64,000 bases of DNA, taken from positions 1,468,293 to 1,532,292 of the forward strand of contig NW_004457442.1 of assembly GCF_000313135.1 (NCBI RefSeq), read 5' to 3'. Position 1 is the first letter of the stretch, and each line of letters begins with the position of its first letter. Origin of the DNA: Acanthamoeba castellanii str. Neff. Lineage: Eukaryota > Discosea > Longamoebia > Acanthamoebidae. The notes below the pieces were generated by a model. That model was not told where the DNA came from and searched no databases. It was given only the letters and a program-made list of their open reading frames with translations. A program made the position numbers and the translations under genes. Positions 42,982 through 52,945 of this stretch are shown here, one piece after another.

Positions 42982-45831
42982 ATGGAACAACAAACACAAC
43001 AACCACGCGTGCACATCGTCGAGACCACCACCACCGCGCCCATCGACGACGGCACCATGGCCATGAAGGCGACCACGAGGGAGCACGTCGCACCGGGCCG
43101 CAGCGTCAGCGCTCCGCACCACAGCGGTGGCGGTGGCGCCGACGCCGCGCTCGCGCCCTCCGCGGCCCCGCCCTCCTTCTCCTCCCGCTCGCTGCGCAAC
43201 GAGACCTCGCCCTCCGGCGCGCGGGCCGCCTCGTCCACGGCGCTCCTCTCGGCCACCCACAAGCGCGTGTCGCCGGCGCCCAACCAGCTGGCCGCGTCGC
43301 TGCCCACCTACTCGGCGGCGGCGGGCCAGCGGAGCGCCGACCTGGAGTCGTCCGGGGTGGTGCCCGAGGAGCGCGTGGCCAAGCTGCGGGCCAAGTGGGG
43401 CATCCCCTCCACCGACGCCCTCGTCCGCGGTACCCCTCACGCCCCATTGATGACGATGACCACTGTAACCGATGGCACACTCTCACACTCTATGCGTGTG
43501 TCGTGTCGTGTTGCGTGTTGTGTCGTGCGTGCGCATGTGTGTGGTGGCGACCGACGTAGTGTTCCCGTGCGTGTATAAGAAGCCGCGTCCATCGCATGGC
43601 AAGATGTATATTTTCCCCAACCACCTCGTCTTCGTCTCTCACTCCCACCGCACCAATGTACGTTCACCCCGCCTGTAGCCGCTGCGGTGGCGGGTTGATG
43701 AAGATGATGATCCTCGCGCTCATCGGGTCCTCCGTAGATATGCATTCCGTTCGCCGAAGTGGAGCACATGGTGCGCAAGCGACACCGCATCCACCTCGTC
43801 ACCCACGACAAAACGGTACCGCGCTCTTCGTCCGGTCCGGCTCGCACGCGGCAGCCGAGTACTAATAGAGCGCACGCACACTTCCAGCACCGGCTGAGAG
43901 GCAGCCTCACTCAGAACAGCACCACCTACGGCATTCTGCTCGCCGTCTGGCAGCGCGCCAAGGGCGACTCGGTACCTCCAGCCTCCCATCCGTCGCCCTA
44001 TGCGGCTCGCCCTCGCTTACCATGTGATGTCGCGCTTCCTCCTCCTCACCATCATCATCTTCTGCGAACGCGATTGTGTGTGTGGGGGGTGTAGACCATC
44101 GACCTGGAGACGATCAGGGCGTGCGACAAGAAGCTGCAGAAGGCCATGCGCAAGGGGGAGCGACGGGGCAGCCTGACGGACACCTCCGACGGGACGCTCT
44201 CCGAGATGGGCTCCGACGACGACTACGGCGGCCACCCCGAAGACACCGAGAGCGAGGACGAGCCCATCCTCGAATGTCACACGGCCAGCGCTGGCTCTGT
44301 ACGCCCCCCCCCCAGCACCACAGCGCTGCGCTGGCAATGTATTCCGACCGCTTACCGTCCCTCCCCCCCACAAACAGTCTGCTGGCGTCGTAGAGCAACA
44401 GTCGCAGCCACAGGAGCCCCGATTGGAAATTCCGCTCGAGCCGCAAGCTGTGGCGCCGCCGAGCTTCGCGGCTCTCCTCCAGCCGCCCGCCGACGTAAGC
44501 ACTGACCAACGCCATCCATTGCGGTGCCTTGAGTTGGGGCGCCTGTGCTGACTGTCGTGCGATTTCTCTCGTGCTCCCCGTGCGTGCCAGGCGCAAAATG
44601 TGAACCGGGTCGCGCCACAGACGCTGTCGGCCAGTCTGGAGCGTTGCTGGAGTCTCATCTACGACTCCAACAGCAGCAACGTGCAACGGAGCATGGCCAA
44701 GAACCTACTCTACGGTACACCGCCACACTCCCGCCGTGCAGTTCGTGCAAGGTGTGTGCTCACCCAAACCTTCTCTCTACTGGCGGCGCAGATATTTCGC
44801 TTGGGCCGTGGGTGCCGGACAGTGAGCCGGGGCTGATGACCCGGGTGGTCAAGTACACCAAGCCCATGCAGAGCGCATTCGTGAAGGTGAGGACCCATCT
44901 GTCGCTCTTGCTCGATTCTGGCCTGCACGCGCTCACCCACATCTTTTCGACTTCTCTTTACATCGCTACACATACGCAGGGCGACGCATTGGTCGAGCAG
45001 ACACAGAAGGTCGTCCTGCTGAGCCAGCCCTCGAAGAAGCTGTGCGTCTGGCAAGAGTCGAGGATGCAAGGCGTGCCCTACGGTACTGCGACCTGCTTGT
45101 GGCTCTGGTTGGGTGGCGGTGTTCGTTTGTGTGGTGTCGTGTCTGCGTCGTGCACGACTAATCTCGGGTCGCTCGGGTCGCGACGTGGTCATCCACAGCC
45201 GACTCGTTCGTGATTCACGCCGTCTACGAGGCCAGCGAAAACGGGGCCGGCAAGACGAACATCTCGAACACGGCCTGGGTGGTCTGGATCAAGTCTCCGC
45301 CACGGCTCCTCCGCGGTACCGCGCTCACCACCACCACCACAAGTCCTTCCTGTTGTCGACATAAACCTTCTCACCCTCTTGCTTGTCGCACACGCACTAC
45401 GCTCGGCAGGCAAAATCGAGCGAGGCTCGGTCACTGGTGTCGAGGAGTCGTTCAAGTCGCTCATGGCTGACACCGAAGCCGCCCTCGTCGCCGAGGCCCT
45501 GGCCCCCGCTCCCGCAGCTTCTCCTGCTGCTGCCGCCTCTTCCACCCCACCGGCTGCTGCTGTCGCCCCCACCCCGGCCGCCACCGCCAGTAGTGTGCCA
45601 GTAGTCCCAGCCCCGGCCTCGGTGCCCATGCCCGCAGGGACGCCGGTGATGGCGCCCATGGTAGGGCAGGTGATGGGCATCGCGCCAGGCGTGCAGGTGA
45701 TGCCGGGTGGCGGTGTCCCGACGATGCAGAGGGCCGGTGGCTTGCAGATCGACGAGAAGTGCGTCTACGCCGTCGTGCTCGTCCTCATCCTCAGCGTCAT
45801 CGCCAACGTCATCCTCGCCGCCTGCCGATGA
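42982..45831 (+). CDS. GRAM-VASt tail-anchored lipid-transfer protein (Aster/Lam-like)
   Basis: Multi-exon. A disordered Ser/Ala-rich N-terminus (MEQQTQQPRVHIVETTTTAP) leads to the GRAM domain: FPCVYKKPRPSHGKMYIFPN, HLVFVSHSHRTN, IPFAEVEHMVRKRHRIHLVT, and TTYGILLAVWQRAKGDS. A long acidic linker follows (SDDDYGGHPEDTESEDEPIL). The VASt/StART-like domain is then visible in pieces: LSASLERCWSLIYDSNSSNV, LGPWVPDSEPGLMTRVVKYT, EQTQKVVLLSQPSKKLCVWQ, ESRMQGVPYG, and SFVIHAVYEASEN-type sequence. A Pro/Ala linker precedes a single C-terminal membrane anchor, YAVVLVLILSVIANVILAAC, TGA 45829-45831. This is the layout of Lam/Ysp and GRAMD1 proteins that move sterol between plasma membrane and ER at contact sites. 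Nearly every intron starts with GTAC. Confidence 0.88.
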
Positions 45832-45882
45832 CAGTGGCCTGGGTAGGTTCGGGAATAAAACCTGGTTTGTGTTTATTCAAAA

Positions 45883-45945
45883 AAGAAAAAGAAAAAGGAA
45901 AAAGGAAAAAGGAAAAAGGAAAAAGGAAAAAGGAAAAAGAAAAAG
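45883..45945 (+). repeat. Purine-rich (AAAAAGG)n tract
   Basis: Tandem AAAAAGG/AAAAAG units directly after the GRAM gene. It is probably in the 3'UTR or terminator region; such tracts are prone to assembly length errors. Confidence 0.9.
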
Positions 45946-46010
45946 AAAGGGAAATATGAAGCGGAGACGAAGAAAAGGAAAACTGAAGTAGAACAGAACA
46001 ACTAAAACGG

Positions 46011-47296
46011 ATGGAGCAAGACGAGGAGGGAAGCAGGGACGATCGTCTGCCCAAGCGGGGACGCTATCATTTGCACGCAAATGGTGATGATGAAGGTCAG
46101 GAACTGGAACACGAAGAGGATGGCGCCAATGCCGTGCCGCCAGAGGCTGTGGATGGAGGCCGCAGTGGCAGTCTCTTTGCTGGTGCGCTTACCCGCCCGT
46201 GCTACCCTCGACAATATCTATTATAATTTATTTTTACATTTTTAACAATAATAATAGTCAATCTCGCTTATTAATAATAATAATAATAAACACGCACATG
46301 TTGAACACAGAACTGGCGTTGGCTGCGGCGAAGGCAAAGGAACACGTACCGGCCATCGGTATCCCTCGTCCTGTCTCTTCACGCTACGCTCTATGTGCCT
46401 CTCTTTTACCACGCAATTGCGCTGATGGTGGTGCTCTTGATGGTGATGCGTGGGCGTGGTCAGAGAGCAACCTTCTGTGGTACCAGCGGAGAGCAGCCGG
46501 TCTCGCCACCGGTACAGCGCAACTCCCAAATCGCCCCGCTGCTTGCGCTTGGTGGCACCTACGCGCGCACACCCCACACTCCTCTTGTGTGTAAAAGAAT
46601 GAGCTCAACTTCCGTCGGTGCGTGCGTGCAGACCTGTCCGGGGACGGGGCCTTCAGCTACAACTTCCGCACCAGGCAAGGCGCCCTCTTCCAGATCGATC
46701 CCGACTCACTCCCCGCGCCCCTCCCCAAACCGTACCTGCCGTCCCCCCCCGGCCCACTGCCACCTTAAAGAGATCTAACGTGTTTGGGGGTGAGCAGGGG
46801 CAGGCGGACGGCGTTGCCGCCACCGAGGGATGACGACGACGACGAAAAGGCCGAGGGCGAAGAGGAGGTGTGCCTCTACGACCCGGAGCAGAGCGAGGAG
46901 ATGGCGGTGCCGGTAGGGTACCACCGCGCCTCCAAGTTCGTGGCCGGGCGCGAGGTGATCTACCTGCGCGAGGGGACGGGCGAGGAGGAAGACGAAGACG
47001 AAGACAAAGGCGAAGAGGAGAAACGCAATCGCGCCACCGCCACCACCACTGCTACCTCGCCCACGGAGAAAGGGAAGGAGAGGGAAAGGGAGCCGCCCGC
47101 CGATGAAAGCCCAGCAGCACCACAGGACGCGTCGGCTCGGGAGGAGGAAAGCGAGAAGCAGGACGACAATGCCCCGGTTGACCGAGGTACGCTGCAGCGC
47201 CTCCGGTCTACGATTTTGCGGCCTTCCACTGACGACGTTGGGCGCGCGAGCACAGGACACACGGCACAGCCGCCCAAGAAGAGGTGGCGCGACTAG
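46011..47296 (+). CDS. Unknown acidic, probably nuclear protein
   Basis: Begins ATG 46011 (MEQDEEGSRDDRLPKRGRYH) and ends KKRWRD with TAG 47294-47296. Middle exons include ELALAAAKAKEHVPAI and LSGDGAFSYNFRTRQGALFQ-IDPDSLPAPLPKPYLPSPPG. The last exon has EEVCLYDPEQSEEMAVPVGY, HRASKFVAGREVIYLREGTG, then a long Glu/Asp/Lys-rich tail and LQRLRSTILRPSTDD. The two hydrophobic islands look conserved-type; the rest is disordered. I do not recognise the family. A short basic C-terminus (PPKKRWRD) could serve as a nuclear signal. Exon boundaries between 46190 and 46620 are poorly resolved; one intron there is AT-rich. Confidence 0.55.
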
Positions 47297-47571
47297 TAAC
47301 AGGTCTGGGGCCCTGGGCCACGTGCTTGGCGCGGGAGGTTGCGGCGCGGATTGGCGGTTACACTGGAGTCGTAAAAGCTTCGTAAATTTATATGAACAAG
47401 ATTGATTACATGGGTGTCGGGGGCTTTCGTATATACAAGGGGAAAGTCACACAGCCTGTCTGTGCTAACGTGGCGTGGTGGAGTGATCAGAAGAAAGGAG
47501 GGGAGAAGAAAGAGGAGAGAGGCCGAAGAGAGATGGTGCAGGGTCACCACCCAGCCACCCAAGGCTGAGCT
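47297..47571. other. Convergent 3' flank
   Basis: A short spacer between two convergent stop codons; no gene seen. Confidence 0.5.
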
Positions 47572-48561
47572 TTAGAGGAGGTCGGTGAGGAGAGCCACTT
47601 CCTCGGCTTGCAGGATATCTGAGCTGAGGAAGGACGACAGGAACGAGTCGTCGAAGGCCGGCCCCGACCCCTGCATCTGCATCTGGTGCTGCGGCTGGGG
47701 TGGGAATGCCGCGTTCATTGTGTGCTGGGGCTGCGGCTGCTGGAGGGGCACACCGGCGTCCACCCACTGCGACCCAGCGTCGTGCCACCCGCCGCTCGTG
47801 GTCGAGGTCGAAGTCGCGTAGGGCTCGTTGAGGAGGAGGGAAGACGACGAGAGGGTCGGGAGCGTGGGCATGGACATCGACACGGCATGGGAGGCGAAGA
47901 ATTCCCCAGCGCCGGCCATCATCATCGGGCTGGTCGTCGAGGTCGAGTTCGCAGCGGGCATCGGGTGGCTTCGTTGCGGCTGGTGGAGATGATGGGCCTG
48001 GCCCACCGGGAAGTTGGGATACGATGCCGAGTGGACCAGGTGGTGGCCGTGAGGGTGCTGCGGCTGGTGGTCTCGTCGCGTGGCGAGGTTGGTGGGCATG
48101 GTTGGGGCGACCAGGTTAATGGTCATCGGGTGCAGCGCCTGCTGGTTCTGGTGCGCGTGCTGGTGCTGGTGCTGGTGCTGGTGGTGGGTGACAGCCGCGG
48201 TGGCGGTGGGGGTGGCTGTGACAGTCTGGCGCGGCTGGTCGGCCTGGGAACCTGGGTTGGCCGTCCGATCGTCGTGGGCGGCCTTGGCAGAGCCCTCGTC
48301 CTGCGATCGGCTGCGCTTGCGGCGGTGCTTCTTGTCCTTGAGGGCCTTCCGCTCCTTCCGCTTCTTCTTGTGCTCCTTGCGCTTTTGGTCGGCCTTCTCG
48401 GCCAGGGCCTGCAGGTAGTTGTTGATCGAGTCGACCGCCGCGCCGCCCGTCAGGATGGCCTCGCCCCAGGAACCCTTCCGCTCGCGGCCCATCGGCATCA
48501 CGCTCGGACCATCGCCCTGCTCTTCCATGTGTCGTGCGGGCGTTATGTAGTCCATCTGCAT
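47572..48561 (-). CDS. Intronless His/Gln-rich putative transcription regulator
   Basis: One uninterrupted ORF, 329 residues, unusual among intron-rich neighbours. It starts MQMDYITPARHMEEQGDG; the open frame continues further upstream but without a better-placed ATG. Residues about 55-100 hold a strongly basic helix (KEHKKKRKERKALKDKKHRR) that could be a nuclear-localisation or DNA/RNA-binding segment. The middle is a His/Gln repeat (HQHQHQHQHAHQNQQ) and Ser/Met/Pro-rich. The last 30 residues, FDDSFLSSFLSSDILQAEEV and ALLTDLL, alternate acidic and bulky hydrophobic residues like an acidic activation domain. A good TATA box lies upstream (48786-48793). No named family; transcription cofactor is an inference. 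Confidence 0.7.
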   Translation of the reverse strand: MQMDYITPARHMEEQGDGPSVMPMGRERKGSWGEAILTGGAAVDSINNYLQALAEKADQKRKEHKKKRKERKALKDKKHRRKRSRSQDEGSAKAAHDDRTANPGSQADQPRQTVTATPTATAAVTHHQHQHQHQHAHQNQQALHPMTINLVAPTMPTNLATRRDHQPQHPHGHHLVHSASYPNFPVGQAHHLHQPQRSHPMPAANSTSTTSPMMMAGAGEFFASHAVSMSMPTLPTLSSSSLLLNEPYATSTSTTSGGWHDAGSQWVDAGVPLQQPQPQHTMNAAFPPQPQHQMQMQGSGPAFDDSFLSSFLSSDILQAEEVALLTDLL

Positions 48562-48785
48562 GGTCGTGGTAGTGCTTGTGGTCGTGGTTCTTCGGGTTTG
48601 CTGTGGTATCGGCCTATTTAGGTTCCTTGTGGATAGGGTCGTAGGCAGAATCCGGCGATGGTGGGTGAAGGGAGCAGCCGCTGGGAAGAAGGCCAACGAA
48701 CAAGAAGAGAGAGACGAGAGAGGAGACAGGGATGGGGCAGTTGTGGGATGTGTTTGAGAGAATGGGCACATGACGCTTCCGGCTG

Positions 48786-48793
48786 TTTTTATA
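48786..48793 (-). promoter_or_regulatory. TATA box of the His/Gln-rich gene
   Basis: TATAAAAA on the minus strand within GGTATAAAAACAGCC, 225 bp before the ATG of the downstream gene. It is the clearest TATA box I saw in the window; a start site is expected about 30 bp downstream, near 48757. Confidence 0.6.
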
Positions 48794-49416
48794 CCCCCAT
48801 CATGGCACTCAATATATCGTCGCCGACGGGGCGAGCTGCAGATCCAGCCCGTTGGAGGTTGACCTCTCGCCTCTGGATCACGGCTCGGTTGCGGCCGCAG
48901 CACAGAGCACGCAAGAGGTGCACCCTTCCCACGAAAAGCCGCGCTCAACGGTACTTTTTCCATTTAGGATGTCGCTTTCGTTCTTTTGCTTCTTAACTCA
49001 TCCGGGAAATTTCGCTTGCCTCACAACGCGTGGTGGCGGTCGGTGGTTCGAATCCCACCCCGACCAACACATAACAGACATGTTCTGCGGATGTTGTCTC
49101 ATCGTGTGAGCCGCACGTGGTGTGTACGTTGGCCTTGACCAAGAAATCTGCTTGATTCCACATTTAAAACCTTTATCTCACGTGAGTGTGTTTAAAGACG
49201 TCAGCCAGGCCCTGACAAAAGTGGTTGATTATATTTTTATTTATCCTTCGAGGGCACGCTGGTTGTCCCCCTTCCTCTCTCCCCCATCTGCAATCATGTG
49301 TTTCTCGTGGTCAGTGCATTCGGCGCCTCTCAGCCGTAGTTGCTGGGCGCGGAGACGTCCAATGCGAGCAACGTCTCCAGTGATGTGGGCAGGGCTGAGC
49401 GCAGTGAGCATGTGGC
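48794..49416. other. Intergenic with Pol III B-box-like hairpin
   Basis: About 620 bp without a protein gene. At 49047-49057 lies GGTTCGAATCC, a perfect tRNA-type B box, within a stem GGTCGGTGG...CCACCCCGACC (49038-49065). No tRNA cloverleaf could be built around it. Confidence 0.4.
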
Positions 49417-49916
49417 TCATTGAGACGTGGAGCTGCACTCCTTGCTCTCGCCACAGTGGCAGTCCGTGCACGTGCACGACGCACCACACTTACAGTCCTC
49501 TGTGCCACAGCCAAAACACGCGTCAGGTACCAGCGATCTGCCCTTGGACCTTACCTCCGCCTTTCATCCACACTCCACCACCTTTCTGCTCCACTGCGTG
49601 CGCAGCAGGTAAACAGCAATCAAATCAAGAAATTATGGTAAACTAAGAATTAAAAAAACGAACACAAAATGGCAGTGCTAGTTTTGAGAGGGGGGGGGCG
49701 CATACTCTTGCCACACCCAGAGTGTGCCTTCTCCGCCTTGGCCTCGAACCTGCTCGGGCAGGTGCAGTTGGGACCGCACTTGCACTCGGACCCGCAGGTG
49801 CATCCGTGGTCGGTTCCTGTCGCCAGCGTCAGAAGGAACCAAACGGAGCGCTAACAAGAACTCGCGTAGCGTGGAAAGAAGGGCAAGGTAGTAGTAGCAC
49901 CTTGTACGTCAGACAT
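49417..49916 (-). CDS. Metallothionein-like cysteine-rich protein, 69 aa
   Basis: Three exons that splice cleanly by GT-AG: 49916-49901 (MSDVQ plus one base), 49816-49706 and 49499-49417, for 70 codons including stop. The protein has 14 cysteines, nearly all in CxC or xCxCx pairs: GCTCGSECKCGPNCTCPS in the first cluster, then KKDCKCGASCTCTDCHCGES and KECSS in the second, joined by a charged linker (RFEAKAEKAH). Two Cys clusters without aromatic residues between the pairs are the mark of a metal-thiolate protein that binds Zn/Cu/Cd. Because each exon alone is short, a standard ORF scan misses it. It shares a 156-bp divergent promoter region with the GtrA-like gene. No perfect metal-response element was found, only near matches (TGCGCTG). 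Confidence 0.85.
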
Positions 49917-50072
49917 AGTCGATCTTGGTGGCTTGGTGGCTTGCTCTCTTGGGCTTGGAAAATGGGCAGTGCCCCGCACAGCAGCGCACCAGTTCGCAGC
50001 CACCTTAACAGTTGGCTATGCCTAAAGAAACTGGTCGAGAAAGCAGAAGAAAGCCAGTGAAATCCAACAAGC

Positions 50073-50741
50073 ATGGCCGCGAGCAGCACCTCCGGAGGTG
50101 GTGGCGTACTGCAGTTCATCCGCTTCTTCGTACTCCCCCCTTCCCTTGGGCACGGCGGCACGGGGTGGAATTACTAATGCGGGAACCACGGGGTCTCAGG
50201 CGAGCGGAGCCATTGGGACATGTCTGTTCTATGTGGTCTACGAGGCCCTCTACGCTTCGACGGCATCGTGGCTGCCCCACCCCGCCGGCTTGTGCTGGTC
50301 TCTGGCCTACTTCCTCAGCATCTGTACCACTGCCCTCCCTCGCCTGCTTTAGCGACCCCGAGCGGTGCAAAGCCTGTTTAACACGCAAATGGCGGGGCAT
50401 GTACAGTGTGGCAGCACGCGCTGCACCGATGGCTGGTGTTTGGGTCCGACGGGAACTACTGGAAGAGCCTGCTGTACACGTACGCGTGCTATAGTCTGAG
50501 CATCGTCCTCAGCGGCGTCCTTAACGACGCCCTCGTCGAGTACTTCCGTACGTTGGTCTCTTCAGCTCCGCAGTGATCGGCTACTCATATCCCTCATCTC
50601 TTTCTCTTCTCAGACGTGAATCACCAGTGGGCGTGGGGCCTCACGCTGGGCGCCACCGGAGTGCTCAACTACTTCACCCTCCGCAACGCCTTCGCGCCCG
50701 AACACCCGAAGGACAAGGCCCAGCCCAAGAAGGTCCAGTAA
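50073..50741 (+). CDS. GtrA-like small membrane protein
   Basis: Three to four exons. MAASSTSGGGGVLQFIRFFV is followed by GAIGTCLFYVVYEALYASTA and AGLCWSLAYFLSI (two spans). The next exon has HALHRWLVFGSDGNYWKSLL and YACYSLSIVLSGVLNDALVE (third span), and the last exon GLTLGATGVLNYFTLRNAF (fourth span) with a basic tail ending KKVQ, TAA 50739-50741. Four spans with G-x-x-G-T-x-x-F-Y near the start and HR-x-x-VF in the middle match the GtrA/DPMS-associated flippase-like family, thought to move polyprenyl-linked sugars across membranes. Eukaryotic members are scattered; function here is inferred from the fold only. Confidence 0.72.
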
Positions 50742-50823
50742 TCCTTGGCGGTCCAGTCGCAGCAGCGGCGTAAAAAAAGAGCGTTGCATTCCATACAGGC
50801 GAAGCGTGGAGCAGGTGGTGCAC

Positions 50824-52383
50824 TTAGCCGGCCGTAGTGTGGCGTCGCGTTTTTTGGTCGGCCGCGCCAGGCGGCTCTGATGGCAGGAACGTTATGGCGT
50901 CGGATGGCGACGCGTCTCCGCTGCCATCAGGCGAATGCTTGCCTTTCGTTCCCTTGCCCGCGGCGCCGGGCTTGGCCAGATTCCTTGCGTAGCAGAGACC
51001 GCAAGCGTTGCACAGTCTGTAGCCACACACGCCAAACAGAGTCAGCGCCCATAGGCAACCACACCACAGTGCGCCAGCCAGGGCTGCGCGCGTACGTTGT
51101 AGTCCCCTTGGGTCCTCGTCGCCACTGCAGCAGAGTTTGTCAGTCGACTGAAGCGGTACCACAAGCAGTCAGTGGAAGGGGGGGGGGTAGAAACCTGGCA
51201 GGTCTCGGTGGTGCCGCACCCCTCGCAGGGTAGGTTGCGGCGCATGTGGCTGGGGATTCGTTTGCCTCCTTCGGCAGCGAAGGAGGGCCGCTTCTGGGGC
51301 GGCAGGTCGCTGTACTCCTGGATCCACACCTCCCACTTCTCGCCCGACTTGCGTCTGCAAAGAAGGAGTGAGACATAAACTGTGAGGGTGGGTTCTCCAA
51401 AACTGGTGTTACTACGCGAGGGTTGCGATGGAGAGAACTGGAGTACTTGAGGTCGCCCTTGTCAATCTTGGAGTGCGGTGGGTCGCCGACAGCGAAGGAG
51501 GTGACCGACGTCTTGCCGCGTTCGTCTTCCGTGGTCTCGGTCACCCACTGGAGGCTCTGGCTGCTGGTTGAAGAAGACCGCATGCACGGGCTCGTCGAGG
51601 TGCCAAGCGGCAGCGGGTGGCTGAAGCGACGATGACGATCGGGAGAGTCGGTCACCACTCGGTTGTGGCCATATGCTGTGGTTGTACAGGAATGCGGTGG
51701 CAGAGGCGGGGAGCTGGCCAGAAGGGTGGCCAGAGGCGGCAAGGAGGGGAGGAGGCAACAGTGGCCAGGCGACGAGCTTGAGTCGATCGGGGAGTAGGGC
51801 CGACCCGGGCTATGGTAATCCCGATGGTCCGTAGCGCTCCCCCAAGAGGGCTGCATTCAAAGAGAAGGGCCGGTTGACGGGTGAATAGAGAAAAGTCCAT
51901 GACGAAACGAAAACGAATGGGCGAGGGCGTTACCATAGGCGAATCCTGGTCGTGACCAGGCAGCGGTGGGGCATTGGATAGGCCGTCGCGGTCCTGGGCC
52001 AACTGCCGCAGGGTGAGGATCAGAGGAGGCAGGTTGGGTCGCACACACGGAGACCCACCCCGGTGGGAAGAAGAGGCTGGAGAGCCAAGAGATATCGGGG
52101 CGAGTAGGTGCGGGTAGGCGAAGCTGGAGGTTGAGGAGGAAGAAGAAGAAGTAGAGGAACATGACGAAGAACAAGAAGACGACGAGGTGGAAGTGGAGAT
52201 AGACGTGGATGAAGAGGGAGTGTTGAGGAGGTTGGAGATGTGGAGCACGGAGGGACCCGTACTCGGCCGCCCGAGTACCTCTTCGGACGTTGTCTCGTGC
52301 ACCTGGGTGGTCTTAATGGTGCGCCGGGTGGTCAGGTAACATACCTCCTCCACCACGTCGTCGCCATCACCCTCCGACTGCAT
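50824..52383 (-). CDS. GATA-type zinc-finger transcription factor
   Basis: Multi-exon (ATG 52381-52383; TAA 50824-50826). The N-terminal two thirds are Ser/Thr/Pro-rich (LHISNLLNTPSSSTSISTST) and probably disordered. The DNA-binding finger is encoded across three exons. One ends LPCEGCGTTETCQ at 51195. A 29-nt micro-exon (51096-51124) gives WRRGPKGTT. The next starts with LCNACGLCYARNLAK. Joined, these give C-x2-C-x18-C-x2-C with the W-R-x-G-P-x-G and LCNACG core of GATA factors, and the reading phases fit exactly. A basic tail follows (KGTKGKHS). It is expected to bind GATA sites in the nucleus. Just before the finger lies KWEVWIQEYSDLPPQKRPSF, of unknown role. Confidence 0.88.
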
Positions 52384-52945
52384 TGGGAGAGCCTGACGGA
52401 CGCCTCACCTCGAGCGAGTTGGCAGTGTGGCCTCCAAAGAGAAACGATGGGCGGCTGTGGGGCAGTGGGCTCAGGCGTGTGGTGTGACCGCGGTGAAGAG
52501 GAAGAAGAAGGAGACAAGGTTGAACCTCTGCCCCCAGCTTTCTAAAAGGTGTACCTTACCATAAGAGCTCTCTGAAGTTGTCCTTGTAGGGAAAGATGTC
52601 GGCAGGTAAGACTTGAACACCACCTGCTCGCCTGGAGCATGCAGGTCGTGAAGCCAAAAGCTAACCTAAAATAAGTTCGTTAAACCCCTAATTTGGGCGT
52701 TGGCAGTAGCGCGGCAACGCGAGAACAGCGACTCGCTTGGCCTCTTCCATAACGTTCAGCTGTTATTAATAATACACGTTAACACACGCCGACAACAGCC
52801 AAAGCGAAATGCCTGCTCAAACGCAGCGTTGGAGGGGGGGGGGTTGTGCGGTTCAACGTTCGCACACAAACTTAACTGAAGCTAGCAAGCCGCGACAGAA
52901 GCACAGAAAAAGCAGCAACGAAGAGAACGAACCACCGAACCATCG
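52384..52945. other. Divergent intergenic region, GATA factor / phosphoesterase
   Basis: About 560 bp between divergent start codons. It includes a G-run at 52836-52844 and an AT-rich spot (TTATTAATAATACACG) near 52762. No gene was recognised; promoters for both genes are expected here. Confidence 0.45.

Noticed and set aside
49020..49065. tRNA gene
   Set aside because: Only the B box matches. The T stem would need an 8-nt loop, and no A box, anticodon arm or acceptor stem can be drawn upstream.
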